This document shows, piece by piece, positions 47,407 through 56,907 of a stretch of DNA of 64,000 bases; the first letter of the stretch is position 1; each line of letters begins with the position of its first letter. This DNA comes from Neobacillus niacini. Lineage in GTDB: Bacteria; Bacillota; Bacilli; Bacillales; Cytobacillaceae. The stretch is taken from contig NZ_JAMBOX010000006.1 in assembly GCF_023715785.1 (NCBI RefSeq), positions 186,001 to 250,000 on the forward strand, read 5' to 3'. A program made the position numbers and the translations under genes. The notes under the pieces were generated by a model. It ran no database searches, was not told where the DNA came from, and saw nothing but the letters and a program-made list of their open reading frames with translations.

Positions 47407-48556
47407 TTTCGCTCCAAACCTCCTGTGCTCGTTTTACGGCAATACCCAATACATCTTTTCCTTCTGAGAACTTCACGATCATCTCAATGCTGCTTAACAC
47501 TTTTAACACATCAAACGGTGTGCAATAGCCCATGTGGCCAATCCGGAAAATTTCACCCTTTAACTTTTTCTGACCGCCGCCAACTGTAATCGCAAACTTA
47601 TCCTTTAAAAGCTTTTTCATTTGCTTGGCCGGCTCGCTAATGGTGCGGACTGCAGTAACTGTTGGTGATGCATCATTATCGGAAGTCAGCAGCGGCACCT
47701 CAATTGCCTTTAACCCTTCCCGGGTCATGTCACGCATTAGCCGGTGACGCGATATCACATTCTCAAAGCCTTCTTCATCAAACATGTTGCAAACTTCCTG
47801 TGCCCCGTAAATCAGTGATACAGCCGGAGTAAACGGCGTAGATCTTTCATTGTCATAGGAGGCCATGTAGCGATTCAAATCCAGGTAAAATCGTTTTGTC
47901 CTGCAGTTCTTGATCACCTGCTTGGCGTGGTCATTGACGGCAACAAACGCCAATCCCGGCGGTAACATCAATGCTTTCTGTGAACCAGAAACAAGGATAT
48001 CAATATCCCAATCTTTCATATTAACTGGAACAGCACCGATGCAACTGACGCCATCGACGATAAACAAGGCATTCGTTACGCGTTTCACAACTTCACCCAG
48101 CTCTTTAATTGGCTGAAGGACCGCGGTTGAGGTTTCGCAATAGGTGGCAATGACAGCTTTAACATCCTTTTGCAACCCTTTTAAAAATTCCTCCAGCTGC
48201 TCTGGCTGGCAGGCTTTGCCCCACTCAACCTCGAGGCGATGGACATTGGCCCCGAATGTTTCGCAAATGGAGGCAAAACGGTCGCCAAAGGCACCGGCGA
48301 CAATAACAACGACTTCGTCACCTTCCTCAATCACATTGACAGCGGCCGTTTCCAATGCGGCTGTACCGCTTGAGGCAAGGACGGTCACGGGATTTTTAGT
48401 TCCAAAAACAGGCATCAGGCGGGTAGAGACATCTTCAAGCAACTTGGGGAATTCTTGGCCTCGGTGGGCAATCATCGGCTGATTCATGGCATTTTTCACA
48501 CGGTCTGGTACAGGTGTCGGTCCGGGTGCAAACAAATATTGCTGGTCAAGTAACAT
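47399..48556 (-). CDS. Class V aminotransferase (alanine/serine-glyoxylate type), probable phosphoserine aminotransferase role
   Basis: 385 aa from ATG 48556; AAGGATG lies a proper distance upstream, whereas the ATG at 48565 abuts AAAGG. The fold-type I PLP lysine lies in VSGSQKALMLPPG near 195, with LASSGTAALETA near 65. The family covers serine-pyruvate and alanine-glyoxylate enzymes. Being in one operon with serA, under a serine T-box, suggests that it supplies the SerC step. That is inference from context. Confidence 0.82.
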   Translation of the reverse strand: MLLDQQYLFAPGPTPVPDRVKNAMNQPMIAHRGQEFPKLLEDVSTRLMPVFGTKNPVTVLASSGTAALETAAVNVIEEGDEVVVIVAGAFGDRFASICETFGANVHRLEVEWGKACQPEQLEEFLKGLQKDVKAVIATYCETSTAVLQPIKELGEVVKRVTNALFIVDGVSCIGAVPVNMKDWDIDILVSGSQKALMLPPGLAFVAVNDHAKQVIKNCRTKRFYLDLNRYMASYDNERSTPFTPAVSLIYGAQEVCNMFDEEGFENVISRHRLMRDMTREGLKAIEVPLLTSDNDASPTVTAVRTISEPAKQMKKLLKDKFAITVGGGQKKLKGEIFRIGHMGYCTPFDVLKVLSSIEMIVKFSEGKDVLGIAVKRAQEVWSENV

Positions 48557-48584
48557 CAAACTCATCCTTTCAAATTGATTTTTC

Positions 48585-48870
48585 CTAAAATAAAAATAAA
48601 AACGCCCCCCATAACAGACATAGTGGTCGTGTTATGAGGGACGTGGATAAACGTGGTGCCACCCTCGTTTGCCGCCTGGAAACAAAAGGCGGCCTCTGGG
48701 ACAGGTAACGGTTTTAGCCGGGCATGCCTACTGGATTCGGCAGCCAGTTCAGAAGGGCTGGGCGTGATAAGATTTGGCACCGGTTCGCAGCAGCCACCGG
48801 CTCTCTGAAGCCATTTCTTAATGCCGTCTTCATCATTACTGTTATTTTTAGAATACCGCAAATTGGTGCA
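48585..48870 (-). ncRNA. T-box riboswitch, serine-specific, with terminator
   Basis: Minus strand. The T-box AGGGTGGCACCACG lies at 48665-48652. A terminator follows: CCCTCATAACA pairs with TGTTATGGGGG, then TTTTTATTTTTATT (48585-48640). Stem I contains AGTAATGATGAAGACGGCA, whose CGGCA arm pairs with TGCCG just before GAA-TCC-A. The triplet TCC at 48735-48733 is therefore the likely specifier (Ser). Uncharged tRNA-Ser would stabilise the antiterminator and switch on the aminotransferase-serA operon. Confidence 0.92.
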
Positions 48871-48972
48871 AATTTCAAAATCCAGTGAATATAGGCTCTA
48901 TTCTACAACCTCATCTTCAAACTTGTAAAGGGAAAAAACGCAAAAAATTTTGCCTATTTCCGGAGAAAAATT

Positions 48973-49001
48973 TTGCTGAAAATTAAGAACACTGATATGA
49001 T
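48973..49001 (+). promoter_or_regulatory. Sigma-A promoter of hom-thrC-thrB
   Basis: TTGCTG (48973-48978), a 17-bp spacer and TATGAT (48996-49001) form a good promoter 135 bp before the hom start. The leader shows no T-box or other known switch. Confidence 0.7.
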
Positions 49002-49136
49002 GCAGGAGTAAGCGATTACAGTGTAAAATTGAAAAATATAACTATTGTAAAAAAAATCAAACAACTTTATAATGTCTACAACAGAAATACATTTGTTTCC
49101 GCTGTGAGGACAAATGCATGGGATGGAGGGGATTAT

Positions 49137-50432
49137 GTGAGGGCTATTTCGATAGGTTTACTGGGTTTAGGTACGGTTGGATCGGGTGTTGTCCAAATTA
49201 TTAAAAACCATCAGGACAAATTAATGCACCAAGTCGGCTGTCCGGTTGCCGTTAAAAAAATACTAGTTCAAGATTTATATAAAACAAGAATGATAGAAGT
49301 AGAACAGGAAATGTTGACATCAAATCCTGACGATATTTTGCTTGATGAGGAAATTGATGTGGTCATTGAGGTCATGGGCGGTGTCGATGCCACAAAAGAC
49401 TATTTGATTACTGCTCTTCGCCAGGGAAAGCATGTTGTAACGGCTAACAAGGATTTGATGGCCTTACACGGTTCGGAACTGTTAACGGTTGCTTCCGAGT
49501 ATGGCTGCGATTTATTTTATGAAGCAAGTGTCGCCGGAGGGATTCCCATTTTAAGAGGGTTGGTTGACGGGCTTGCTTCCGACCGGATTACGCAAATGAT
49601 GGGGATTGTGAACGGGACGACGAACTACATTTTAACAAAAATGAGCAATGAAGGGCGCTCTTATGATGAGGTTCTCAAAGAAGCGCAGGCACTTGGCTTT
49701 GCCGAGGCTGACCCGACTGCGGATGTTGAGGGACTGGATGCTGCCCGGAAGATGACGATTCTTGCAACGCTGGGATTTTCAATGCATATCGATTTGGAAG
49801 ATGTCCAGGTGAGCGGAATCTCAAAGGTAACAGAAGAGGATATCAATTACGGAAAGCAGCTGGGCTACACGATGAAGTTGATTGGTTATGCCCATCGTGA
49901 GGGGGAAAAAGTGGAGGTCAGTGTCGCTCCGACTTTTCTTTCAAACAACCATCCGCTTGCGTCCGTGCAGAATGAATACAATGCTGTTTACGTTTATGGT
50001 GAAGCTGTTGGTGAAACGATGTTTTACGGCCCGGGTGCCGGAAGCCTTCCAACTGCGACAGCGGTAGTTTCCGACCTCGTCGGCGTGATCAAAAATTTGC
50101 GCATTGGCGTTAACGGGAAAAGTGCGGTCACCCCGCAATACCCTAAACTTTTAAAGGGTAACAGTGAAAAATTCTCGAAGTACTTTCTGCGGCTCCATGT
50201 AAAGGACGAGGTTGGCGTATTTGCCGAGATTACCTCGATATTTGCCAGACATGGGGTCAGTTTTGAAAAAATTCTTCAGCTTCCGGTTAAGAAGAATGAG
50301 GTATCTGAAATTGTGTTAGTGACACATCGGGCATCATTGACGGACTATGACCAAATTTTGCAAGAGTTAAATGAGCTGCCCACATTAAAAGAAATTAAAA
50401 GTGCATATAGAGTGGTGAGGAAATCATTATGA
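49137..50432 (+). CDS. hom: Homoserine dehydrogenase
   Basis: 431 aa from GTG 49137 with GGAGGGG upstream; the longer reading to 49029 is non-conserved leader. [16 protein letters not shown] at the N-terminus binds NAD(P), [10 protein letters not shown] and [10 protein letters not shown] are family motifs and the last 80 residues form an ACT domain. It reduces aspartate semialdehyde to homoserine, the branch point to threonine and methionine. The stop overlaps the thrC ATG (ATGA). Confidence 0.95.
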   Translation: MRAISIGLLGLGTVGSGVVQIIKNHQDKLMHQVGCPVAVKKILVQDLYKTRMIEVEQEMLTSNPDDILLDEEIDVVIEVMGGVDATKDYLITALRQGKHVVTANKDLMALHGSELLTVASEYGCDLFYEASVAGGIPILRGLVDGLASDRITQMMGIVNGTTNYILTKMSNEGRSYDEVLKEAQALGFAEADPTADVEGLDAARKMTILATLGFSMHIDLEDVQVSGISKVTEEDINYGKQLGYTMKLIGYAHREGEKVEVSVAPTFLSNNHPLASVQNEYNAVYVYGEAVGETMFYGPGAGSLPTATAVVSDLVGVIKNLRIGVNGKSAVTPQYPKLLKGNSEKFSKYFLRLHVKDEVGVFAEITSIFARHGVSFEKILQLPVKKNEVSEIVLVTHRASLTDYDQILQELNELPTLKEIKSAYRVVRKSL

Positions 50433-51499
50433 GATGGCCAGGATTATTAGAAGCGTATAAAGAATATTTACCAGTAACGAATGAAACACCCCAATTGACC
50501 CTGAATGAAGGAAATACTCCGCTGATTAAGTTGGAACGGCTCTCGGAAGAATGGGGCGTAGAGCTTTATGTCAAAGTCGAAGGAGCAAACCCGACAGGCT
50601 CCTTTAAGGATCGCGGAATGGTGATGGCGGTTGCCAAGGCGGTAGAGGAAGGAAGCAAAACCGTCATTTGCGCTTCCACGGGAAATACATCGGCTGCTGC
50701 TGCTGCCTATGCGGCCCGGGCTGGATTAAAATGCATCGTCGTGATACCAGAAGGAAAAATTGCCATGGGTAAGCTGGCTCAGGCAATGATGTACGGTGCC
50801 GAGATCATTTCAATTGAGGGGAATTTTGACCAAGCGCTGAAAATAGTACGAGACATTAGTGAGGTCGAACCAATTACGCTTGTTAATTCAGTGAATCCTT
50901 ACAGGCTTGAAGGGCAAAAGACAGCCGCCTTTGAGGTATGTGACCAGCTAGGCTCTGCACCGGAAATTCTGGCGATTCCAGTCGGAAATGCCGGAAACAT
51001 CAGTGCTTACTGGAAAGGATTCAAAGAGTACAACGACAAGAAGGAAACCGGTCTGCCGCGTATGTTTGGCTTTGAAGCGGCGGGTGCCGCCGCCCTTGTC
51101 CATAACCGCGTATTTGAAAATCCGGAAACGATTGCGACAGCGATTCGCATTGGCAACCCAGCTAGCTGGGATTTGGCTGTGAATGCCGTTACCGAATCAA
51201 ATGGCCAATTTGATGAGGTTACCGATGAAGAAATCGTTGCTGCCTATAAAAAACTCGCTTCTACCGAGGGGGTGTTTGCCGAACCGGCATCCTGTGCCTC
51301 GATCGCCGGTGTCTATAAAGCATTGCAGCAGGGGAAAGTTTCCAAAGGGGCAAAAATTGTCGCCGTCCTTACCGGAAACGGCTTAAAGGATCCAGATACG
51401 GCGATAGGAAGCAGCTTGGTAAAGCCGACACAGCTGCCTAACGATGAACAAGCGGTGAAAAAGCATATCCAAGGGGTTGTCGGCAATGCCGTTACCTAA
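50429..51499 (+). CDS. thrC: Threonine synthase
   Basis: The 356-aa fold-type II PLP enzyme has PLP lysine K60 in [10 protein letters not shown] and the phosphate-binding loop [18 protein letters not shown]. It converts O-phosphohomoserine to threonine. The short (about 350 aa) form is typical of Bacillus. It overlaps hom and is followed with overlap by thrB. Confidence 0.95.
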   Translation: MRWPGLLEAYKEYLPVTNETPQLTLNEGNTPLIKLERLSEEWGVELYVKVEGANPTGSFKDRGMVMAVAKAVEEGSKTVICASTGNTSAAAAAYAARAGLKCIVVIPEGKIAMGKLAQAMMYGAEIISIEGNFDQALKIVRDISEVEPITLVNSVNPYRLEGQKTAAFEVCDQLGSAPEILAIPVGNAGNISAYWKGFKEYNDKKETGLPRMFGFEAAGAAALVHNRVFENPETIATAIRIGNPASWDLAVNAVTESNGQFDEVTDEEIVAAYKKLASTEGVFAEPASCASIAGVYKALQQGKVSKGAKIVAVLTGNGLKDPDTAIGSSLVKPTQLPNDEQAVKKHIQGVVGNAVT

Positions 51500-52403
51500 C
51501 AGAGTGAATATCACGGTCCCGGCAAGCACTGCCAATCTTGGGCCCGGGTTTGACTCAATGGGACTTGCCCTTGATTTATATTTAACCCTTGAGGCAGAGA
51601 GCAGCGATCGCTGGGAGTTCTTCTCGGATGATGAGGAACTGAAAGGACTTCCAACGAATGATCAGCATTTTATCGCGCAAATAGCCGTGAAAACAGCTGA
51701 GCAATTTGACAAGGTGATGCCGCCATGTCGAGTGAAAATGAAAAGTGAAATTCCATTAGCTCGAGGGCTAGGGTCAAGTGCCTCTGCGATCGTCGCCGGG
51801 ATCGAACTTGCTGATACGTTCGCCGATTTGAGGCTGACCAAACAAGAAAAGCTCCTTTTCGCAACCGGGATTGAAGGCCATCCCGATAATGTCGGTGCAT
51901 CGCTTTATGGAGGTCTTGTGGTAGGTTGTTACAACCACAAAGAGGTCGAAATGTTATCGTTCTCGGAGCTTGAGATTGAAACCGTTGCGGTAATTCCAAA
52001 GGAAATCCTGTTAACAACAGATTCACGGGGAGTGTTGCCGGCCACTTTTTCAAGAAATGATGCGGTCCAGGCATCGGCAACTGCGAATCTTTTAGTGGCA
52101 GCATTGTTAAGCAAACAGTGGGCGCTTGCCGGAAAAATGATGGAACAGGATTTATTTCATCAGCCTTATCGAAAGCCGTTGATCCCTTTTTATCAGGAAA
52201 TCCAACAATTTGCCAAGGAAAATGGGGCGTTTGGGGTGGCATTGAGCGGTGCTGGCCCGACTATTCTATGCTTTACGGAAAAGGGACAAGGTGAATGTTT
52301 GTCGGCGAAGCTGCAGTCTGCATTTCCTGACATGACAGCTAAAACATTGAACATTGATTATGTGGGAAGCAGCGTACAGGAAGTTGAAAAGTGTGTGAAA
52401 TAA
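51486..52403 (+). CDS. thrB: Homoserine kinase
   Basis: The 305-aa GHMP kinase has [17 protein letters not shown] near 9-25 and the ATP-binding [16 protein letters not shown] near 86-101. I use ATG 51486, 9 nt after AAGGGG; the TTG at 51477 abuts that site. It phosphorylates homoserine for ThrC. A hairpin with T-run lies at 52411-52440, shared with the convergent small gene. Confidence 0.95.
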   Translation: MPLPNRVNITVPASTANLGPGFDSMGLALDLYLTLEAESSDRWEFFSDDEELKGLPTNDQHFIAQIAVKTAEQFDKVMPPCRVKMKSEIPLARGLGSSASAIVAGIELADTFADLRLTKQEKLLFATGIEGHPDNVGASLYGGLVVGCYNHKEVEMLSFSELEIETVAVIPKEILLTTDSRGVLPATFSRNDAVQASATANLLVAALLSKQWALAGKMMEQDLFHQPYRKPLIPFYQEIQQFAKENGAFGVALSGAGPTILCFTEKGQGECLSAKLQSAFPDMTAKTLNIDYVGSSVQEVEKCVK

Positions 52404-52410
52404 AAGAAAA

Positions 52411-52440
52411 GGGGCGGCTCATTGGGGCAGCCCCATTTTT
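52411..52440. terminator. Terminator between thrB and the convergent 47-aa gene
   Basis: GGGGCGGCT and AGCCCC arms around CATTGGGGC, followed by ATTTTTT on the plus strand. Confidence 0.65.
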
Positions 52441-52584
52441 TCACCCTTTTAACCCTTGCAGCCATTCTTGGTAGCAATCAGGGCAAAGAATCTCGTCTCT
52501 CTCCTGGTTTGAGGAAACAAAGGACACAAAATGCCGTTGTTTTTCATCTAGTTCATCAGTACAATAAAAACATTTTTCGCTCAT
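52441..52584 (-). CDS. 47-aa small protein with two CxxC motifs
   Basis: The protein runs MSEKCFYCTDELDEKQRHF, then about ten residues, then DEILCPDCYQEW, ending GLKG. CFYC and CPDC could bind one zinc ion. AAAGGAGG lies 8 nt before the ATG, a strong ribosome-binding site, and the gene stops against the thrB terminator. The spacing of the cysteine pairs (C5, C8, C34, C37) is that of a compact zinc ribbon. I do not recognise a named family. Confidence 0.75.
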   Translation of the reverse strand: MSEKCFYCTDELDEKQRHFVSFVSSNQERDEILCPDCYQEWLQGLKG

Positions 52585-52704
52585 AGAAATCCTCCTTTAA
52601 AAATTTCGATAGGTTAGTTTCTTCAGGTGTATATCGTTTTATAACATTCCCCATTCATGTAAAATTAGGTCAGAATGTATGTTTCAAAGAGAGGGAGCAG
52701 ACAG

Positions 52705-53457
52705 ATGAATTTTTCAGGAAAAGTTGTGATGGTTACCGGTGCTGGAAAGGGCATTGGCCGCGGTGTTGCCATGGCCTATGCCGAAAAAGGAGGAAAAGTG
52801 GTTGTAGCCGATTTTGATGTGGTAGCAGGAGAACGGACGGTCAATGAAATTCGTGAACAAGGTGGCGAAGCTATTTTTGTAAAAACAGATGTGCGCCTTG
52901 AAGAAGAAGTTATTCGTTTAATGGAGGTAACAGCAAATACATACGGGAAAATGGATATTCTAATCAACAATGCCGGGATCAGCAAATTTACCCCATTTTA
53001 CGAACTAACCCTTGAGACATGGGACAATGTCATCAATACGAACCTGCGCAGCGTATTCCTTTGTTCCAAGGAGGGAGCCAAGCTAATGCGAAACAATCCA
53101 GACGGTGGTTCGATTGTCAACATCGCTTCAACTCGAGCGTTAATGTCGGAGCCGAATACTGAAGCTTATGCGGCCACCAAAGGCGGAATTGTCGCGCTGA
53201 CACATGCATTAGCGGCAACCCTCGGTCAAGACCGGATTACCGTCAATGCGATCTCGCCTGGCTGGATTCATACCGGTGATGAGTCCGAGCTGCGAGAAAT
53301 CGACCATGAGCAGCATTTCTCGCAGCGGGTGGGCAATCCTGGTGATATTGCCCGTGCCTGTCTCTACCTGACAGCTAAAGAAAATGATTTTGTCACTGGC
53401 ATTAATTTGGTAGTTGACGGTGGGATGACAAGAAAAATGATTTATGAAGAAGACTAA
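52705..53457 (+). CDS. SDR-family oxidoreductase
   Basis: The 250-aa classical SDR starts at ATG 52705 after GAGGGAG. It has VTGAGKGIGRG near 9-19, NNAG near 86, and the catalytic Ser...YAATKGG (Tyr-x3-Lys) near 152-158. It is similar in type to glucose-1-dehydrogenase-like or 3-oxoacyl-ACP-reductase-like enzymes. Substrate is unknown. It lies upstream of the regulator gene with its own terminator between. Confidence 0.85.
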   Translation: MNFSGKVVMVTGAGKGIGRGVAMAYAEKGGKVVVADFDVVAGERTVNEIREQGGEAIFVKTDVRLEEEVIRLMEVTANTYGKMDILINNAGISKFTPFYELTLETWDNVINTNLRSVFLCSKEGAKLMRNNPDGGSIVNIASTRALMSEPNTEAYAATKGGIVALTHALAATLGQDRITVNAISPGWIHTGDESELREIDHEQHFSQRVGNPGDIARACLYLTAKENDFVTGINLVVDGGMTRKMIYEED

Positions 53458-53458
53458 T

Positions 53459-53486
53459 GGGGGCTGGAAAACAGCCTCTTTTTTTC
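53459..53486 (+). terminator. Terminator after the SDR gene
   Basis: GGGGCTG and CAGCCTC pair around GAAAA, then TTTTTTT. Confidence 0.85.
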
Positions 53487-53555
53487 GTCCAATTTTTGGT
53501 GGTATTGTGGTAAAATAGTGAATATTAGGAAAATTCGTTGAGAAGGGGGCGCTTT

Positions 53556-56500
53556 ATGAAGCTTCCGATTATTGGGACAAAGCTGCGCATACCAACAGTA
53601 AAGGACGATTTTATTAGGCGGGCCAAGCTTACCCGAAAAATGAAGACAATCCCCAACTATCCGTTAACAGTTATTCACGCCGGTGCAGGCTATGGAAAAA
53701 GCACAGCGATGGCCTTATTTATGAACGATGAAAAAATCTTGGGTTGCTGGTATTCGATTTCCTCAATGGATGATGATATTCTTCCGTTTCTCGCACATAT
53801 CATCCATGCCATCAGAAAAATTGTCCCCCATTTTGGGATGGAATTATCGGCTTATATTGAAACCATCGACCGCTATATACGTGAAGAGGAACTAAATTAT
53901 TTATGTTCACTGTTCATTAATGAACTTCTTGATATCGACTTCGAAATTACCCTGGTTCTCGATGACTTTCATCAGATTGAACAATCCTACACGATTAACA
54001 GCTGGATGGAAAAACTGCTCGAGCATATTCCCGACAATTTACAAATCGTCATCTCGAGCCGGAGCCGTCCCGTTTGGAAGCAGCTGACAAAAATGAAGGT
54101 AACAGGTCGGTTGTTGGAAATCACTAGAGACGACCTCATTTTAACGATTGAGGAAATGGAATTGCTGCTTTTAGACCTCTACGGTATCGAGTTGGAGGAA
54201 CCTCAGCTACAAACCATTTACCAATTGACGGAAGGATGGATTATTGCCCTCTGCATGATTGCCCAGCAAATTCCGTTGAAATCGGATATTTCCGATTTTT
54301 TTGCCCACTCTACCCACTCCCTAACCGAGTTTTTCCAGTACTTGGTCATGGAGGTTTTTGCAAAGCAGCCGCCGATGATTCAGCAGTTTCTTGAACAAAC
54401 CTCGATTTTTGAAGAGATCGACGAGGAGCTGTGTGTCGAGGTGATCGGCTTTCAAGCAGCTTCAAGCCTGCTTGAGCAGTTGAAGGAGCGAAATTTATTT
54501 ATTCAAAAGGTGGGCCAGAATCATTATCGCTACCATGCCCTTTTTAAAGAATTTTTGGAAAAGCAGTTTCAAACGAATAATCCGAGAAATTATGCCATGC
54601 TTCATGAAAGATGTGCCCGATTCTATGAAAAAAGAAAGATGTTGGAGAAGGCGCTTTATCATTATCAAAGACTCCATCACACCAAAGCGATGGCTGCAAT
54701 ACTGCAGGAGAATGGTTTCCGGATGCTTGAAAACGGCAAGCTTGAGAGCTTGTCCGATCATTTGGCAAAAATAGCCGATGAAGAGCTGGGGACGTATTAT
54801 CAATTATGGCTGCTGAAAGCGGAGGTCTGCCGCTATCGTTCCCAATATTCCGAGGCTGAACGTTTTTATCAACTTGCCTATGATGGGGCGTCGAAAGAAC
54901 AGGATTTTCTTGGAATGAGCAAGGCGCTCGAGGGAAAGGCGAAAATTTATTTGGATACGATTCAGCCGCAACATGCCGAGCGTCTATTATATGAAGCAAT
55001 CAGCCACCGTGAGAAAAGCAGAACGCCAGCCGAAGAAAGCGGGAAGCTGTATGAATTGTTGTCGGAAAACCTGTTAAACTCTGGAAAGGCGCAAAAAGCG
55101 GAGAAGTGGCTGGAAAAGGCGAAGGAAACAAATCATGCCGACCTTGATGGCAGTCTTGAAGCAAGACTCTATTTGCGGACGGGCCGGTTTGAAATGGCAA
55201 AGAAATTCCTTTACAAGAAAAAGGCAGAACTCGAAGGAACAAAACCTTCCAATTTGCCTCAGGCTCACCGTGAAATAGACTTGTTGTTATCCATCATTGA
55301 GGCCTTTACAGGCGAAGGAAACAAAGCGAAGGAACTTGCACAGGCAGGAATTCAACTGGGCATCAGTTTAAAGGCACCGTTTGTCGAGGCGTGCGGTTGG
55401 ATTCGCATGGGTCATGCCGTACAAATCCTCAATAAATACGATGCTGCCTTGGCGGAAAATTGCTATCAAACAGCCCTTGAGCTGATGGGCAATTTAAATG
55501 TCTCGCGCGGGAAAGCCGAACCGTTGATGGGCCTGTGCGTTTTATATGGAGTACGAGGTGAATATGAGCGGGCCATCACTGCCGGAAGACTCGCCTTGCT
55601 GGAAACCGAAAAAGTCCATGATGTTTGGCTTTCTGCCATGATTATGCTTGGCATGGGGATTGCCAGTGTTTATAATGATCGACTGTCAAAAGCGTTGAAT
55701 TACCTTGACCAGGCTGGAATGCTATTCCGCGAGTGCGAGGATTCCTATGGGCAAATGCTGAGCGCGTTTTGGCTGGCCCATTGCTTTTATCTTGAAAAAA
55801 AGCAATCTGAAATGCTAAGGTATGCAGATTCCTTTTTAAGTCTTATTCAGCTGCATGACTATGAGTTCTTTTTTCATAAGCGTTCTGTTTTTGGCCCAAG
55901 GGATTTGCAAGTATTTGTGCCGCTCTTGCTTCAATGCCTAAAGGAAGGCAGCCAAAAGGCATATGGAGCAAAAATCCTGCAGGATATGGGAATAACCGCA
56001 CTCGAATCACATCCTGGCTATTCGATCCGGGTCCAGACCCTGGGCCAATTTAAAATTTGGCTGGGTGATAAGGAGTTTGGCGAGAGGGATTGGCAGCGGG
56101 AAAAAGCCAAGGAATTATTTCAATTGCTCATCACGACAGGTGAATTAATTGCCAAAGAGGAAATTCTCTCCATACTCTGGCCCAATCAGGAAAAGAAAAG
56201 TGCGGACCGCGATTTTAAGGTCGCCTTAAATAGTCTTCATCATGTGCTGGAACCGGAACGAAAAGCAAGGGGAGCGCCATTTTTTATTATCAGGGATGGG
56301 AGTTTCTATGGTCTTAACCCGCTTGCGGTTATCGAAGTAGATACAGAGCAATTTCAAACATGGGTTCAAAATGGTCTTGATGAATCAGACCAGAATAAAG
56401 CCGAAAACTATTTGGAAAAGGGACTTTCCTTTTATCAGGGGGATTATTTGCCAGAGCGGCGTTATGATGATTGGTGCATCAGCAAACGGGAAAGTATGCT

Positions 56501-56795
56501 TGTTTATTTTTTGCGGGGAGCCGAGAAAATGGCCCAAATTTCTGTCCGCAATGAAAATTACGACCGGGCCATTTTCTGGTGTGAAAAGATACTGGAGCGG
56601 GACCGTACCTGGGAAGAAGCCTATCGTCTGCTGATGTATTGTTATTATCGAAAAAATAACCGCCCGCAGGCATTGAAATGGTATAAAAAGTGTACAGATG
56701 TCCTGGAGGAGGAGCTGGGGGTAACGCCCCTCGAACCGACAAAGCATATGTACGAAATGATTATCCAATCAGACAGCTATATAAAGCCGCTCTAA
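53556..56795 (+). CDS. Large MalT/SARP-like ATPase regulator with C-terminal BTAD domain
   Basis: 1079 aa from ATG 53556 (GAGAAGGGGGCG upstream). The N-terminus is a STAND-type NTPase: Walker A HAGAGYGKST with K48 and Walker B LVLDDFHQ near 133. Residues about 350-810 are helical TPR-like repeats. From about 820 (IRVQTLGQFKIWLGDKEF) comes an OmpR-like winged helix and, from about 925, a bacterial transcriptional activation domain ending in ALKWYKKCTDVLEEELG. Such proteins are ligand- and ATP-gated activators, and their winged helix binds direct repeats. The gene lies upstream of a Liv transporter operon whose promoter carries such repeats. Confidence 0.88.
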   Translation: MKLPIIGTKLRIPTVKDDFIRRAKLTRKMKTIPNYPLTVIHAGAGYGKSTAMALFMNDEKILGCWYSISSMDDDILPFLAHIIHAIRKIVPHFGMELSAYIETIDRYIREEELNYLCSLFINELLDIDFEITLVLDDFHQIEQSYTINSWMEKLLEHIPDNLQIVISSRSRPVWKQLTKMKVTGRLLEITRDDLILTIEEMELLLLDLYGIELEEPQLQTIYQLTEGWIIALCMIAQQIPLKSDISDFFAHSTHSLTEFFQYLVMEVFAKQPPMIQQFLEQTSIFEEIDEELCVEVIGFQAASSLLEQLKERNLFIQKVGQNHYRYHALFKEFLEKQFQTNNPRNYAMLHERCARFYEKRKMLEKALYHYQRLHHTKAMAAILQENGFRMLENGKLESLSDHLAKIADEELGTYYQLWLLKAEVCRYRSQYSEAERFYQLAYDGASKEQDFLGMSKALEGKAKIYLDTIQPQHAERLLYEAISHREKSRTPAEESGKLYELLSENLLNSGKAQKAEKWLEKAKETNHADLDGSLEARLYLRTGRFEMAKKFLYKKKAELEGTKPSNLPQAHREIDLLLSIIEAFTGEGNKAKELAQAGIQLGISLKAPFVEACGWIRMGHAVQILNKYDAALAENCYQTALELMGNLNVSRGKAEPLMGLCVLYGVRGEYERAITAGRLALLETEKVHDVWLSAMIMLGMGIASVYNDRLSKALNYLDQAGMLFRECEDSYGQMLSAFWLAHCFYLEKKQSEMLRYADSFLSLIQLHDYEFFFHKRSVFGPRDLQVFVPLLLQCLKEGSQKAYGAKILQDMGITALESHPGYSIRVQTLGQFKIWLGDKEFGERDWQREKAKELFQLLITTGELIAKEEILSILWPNQEKKSADRDFKVALNSLHHVLEPERKARGAPFFIIRDGSFYGLNPLAVIEVDTEQFQTWVQNGLDESDQNKAENYLEKGLSFYQGDYLPERRYDDWCISKRESMLVYFLRGAEKMAQISVRNENYDRAIFWCEKILERDRTWEEAYRLLMYCYYRKNNRPQALKWYKKCTDVLEEELGVTPLEPTKHMYEMIIQSDSYIKPL

Positions 56796-56825
56796 ACAGC
56801 CTGACGACCAAGCTGTTTTTTTTTT
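56794..56825 (+). terminator. Terminator after the BTAD regulator
   Basis: AAACAGC and GCTGTTT pair around CTGACGACCAA and run into ten T residues. The T-run touches the first heptamer of the livK operator. Confidence 0.8.
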
Positions 56826-56857
56826 GTAACTTCTATGTAACTCTCTTTTTTTATGAT
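56825..56857 (+). promoter_or_regulatory. Direct-repeat activator site and promoter of the liv operon
   Basis: TGTAACT at 56825-56831 and again at 56836-56842 (11 bp start to start), then a 9-bp gap, then -10 TATGAT at 56852-56857. No -35 is recognisable. The same geometry precedes the acyl-CoA ligase. SARP/BTAD winged-helix activators typically bind repeats with this 11-bp step next to the -10. Confidence 0.7.
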
Positions 56858-56907
56858 AAGTCCAAAGCAATACAATCAAATTTTTAAAATTTTAAGGGGG
56901 AAGAACA

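Noticed and set aside
48562-48861. Minus-strand 99-aa ORF upstream of the aminotransferase
   Set aside because: It lies exactly on the T-box leader; its apparent codons are the conserved RNA.
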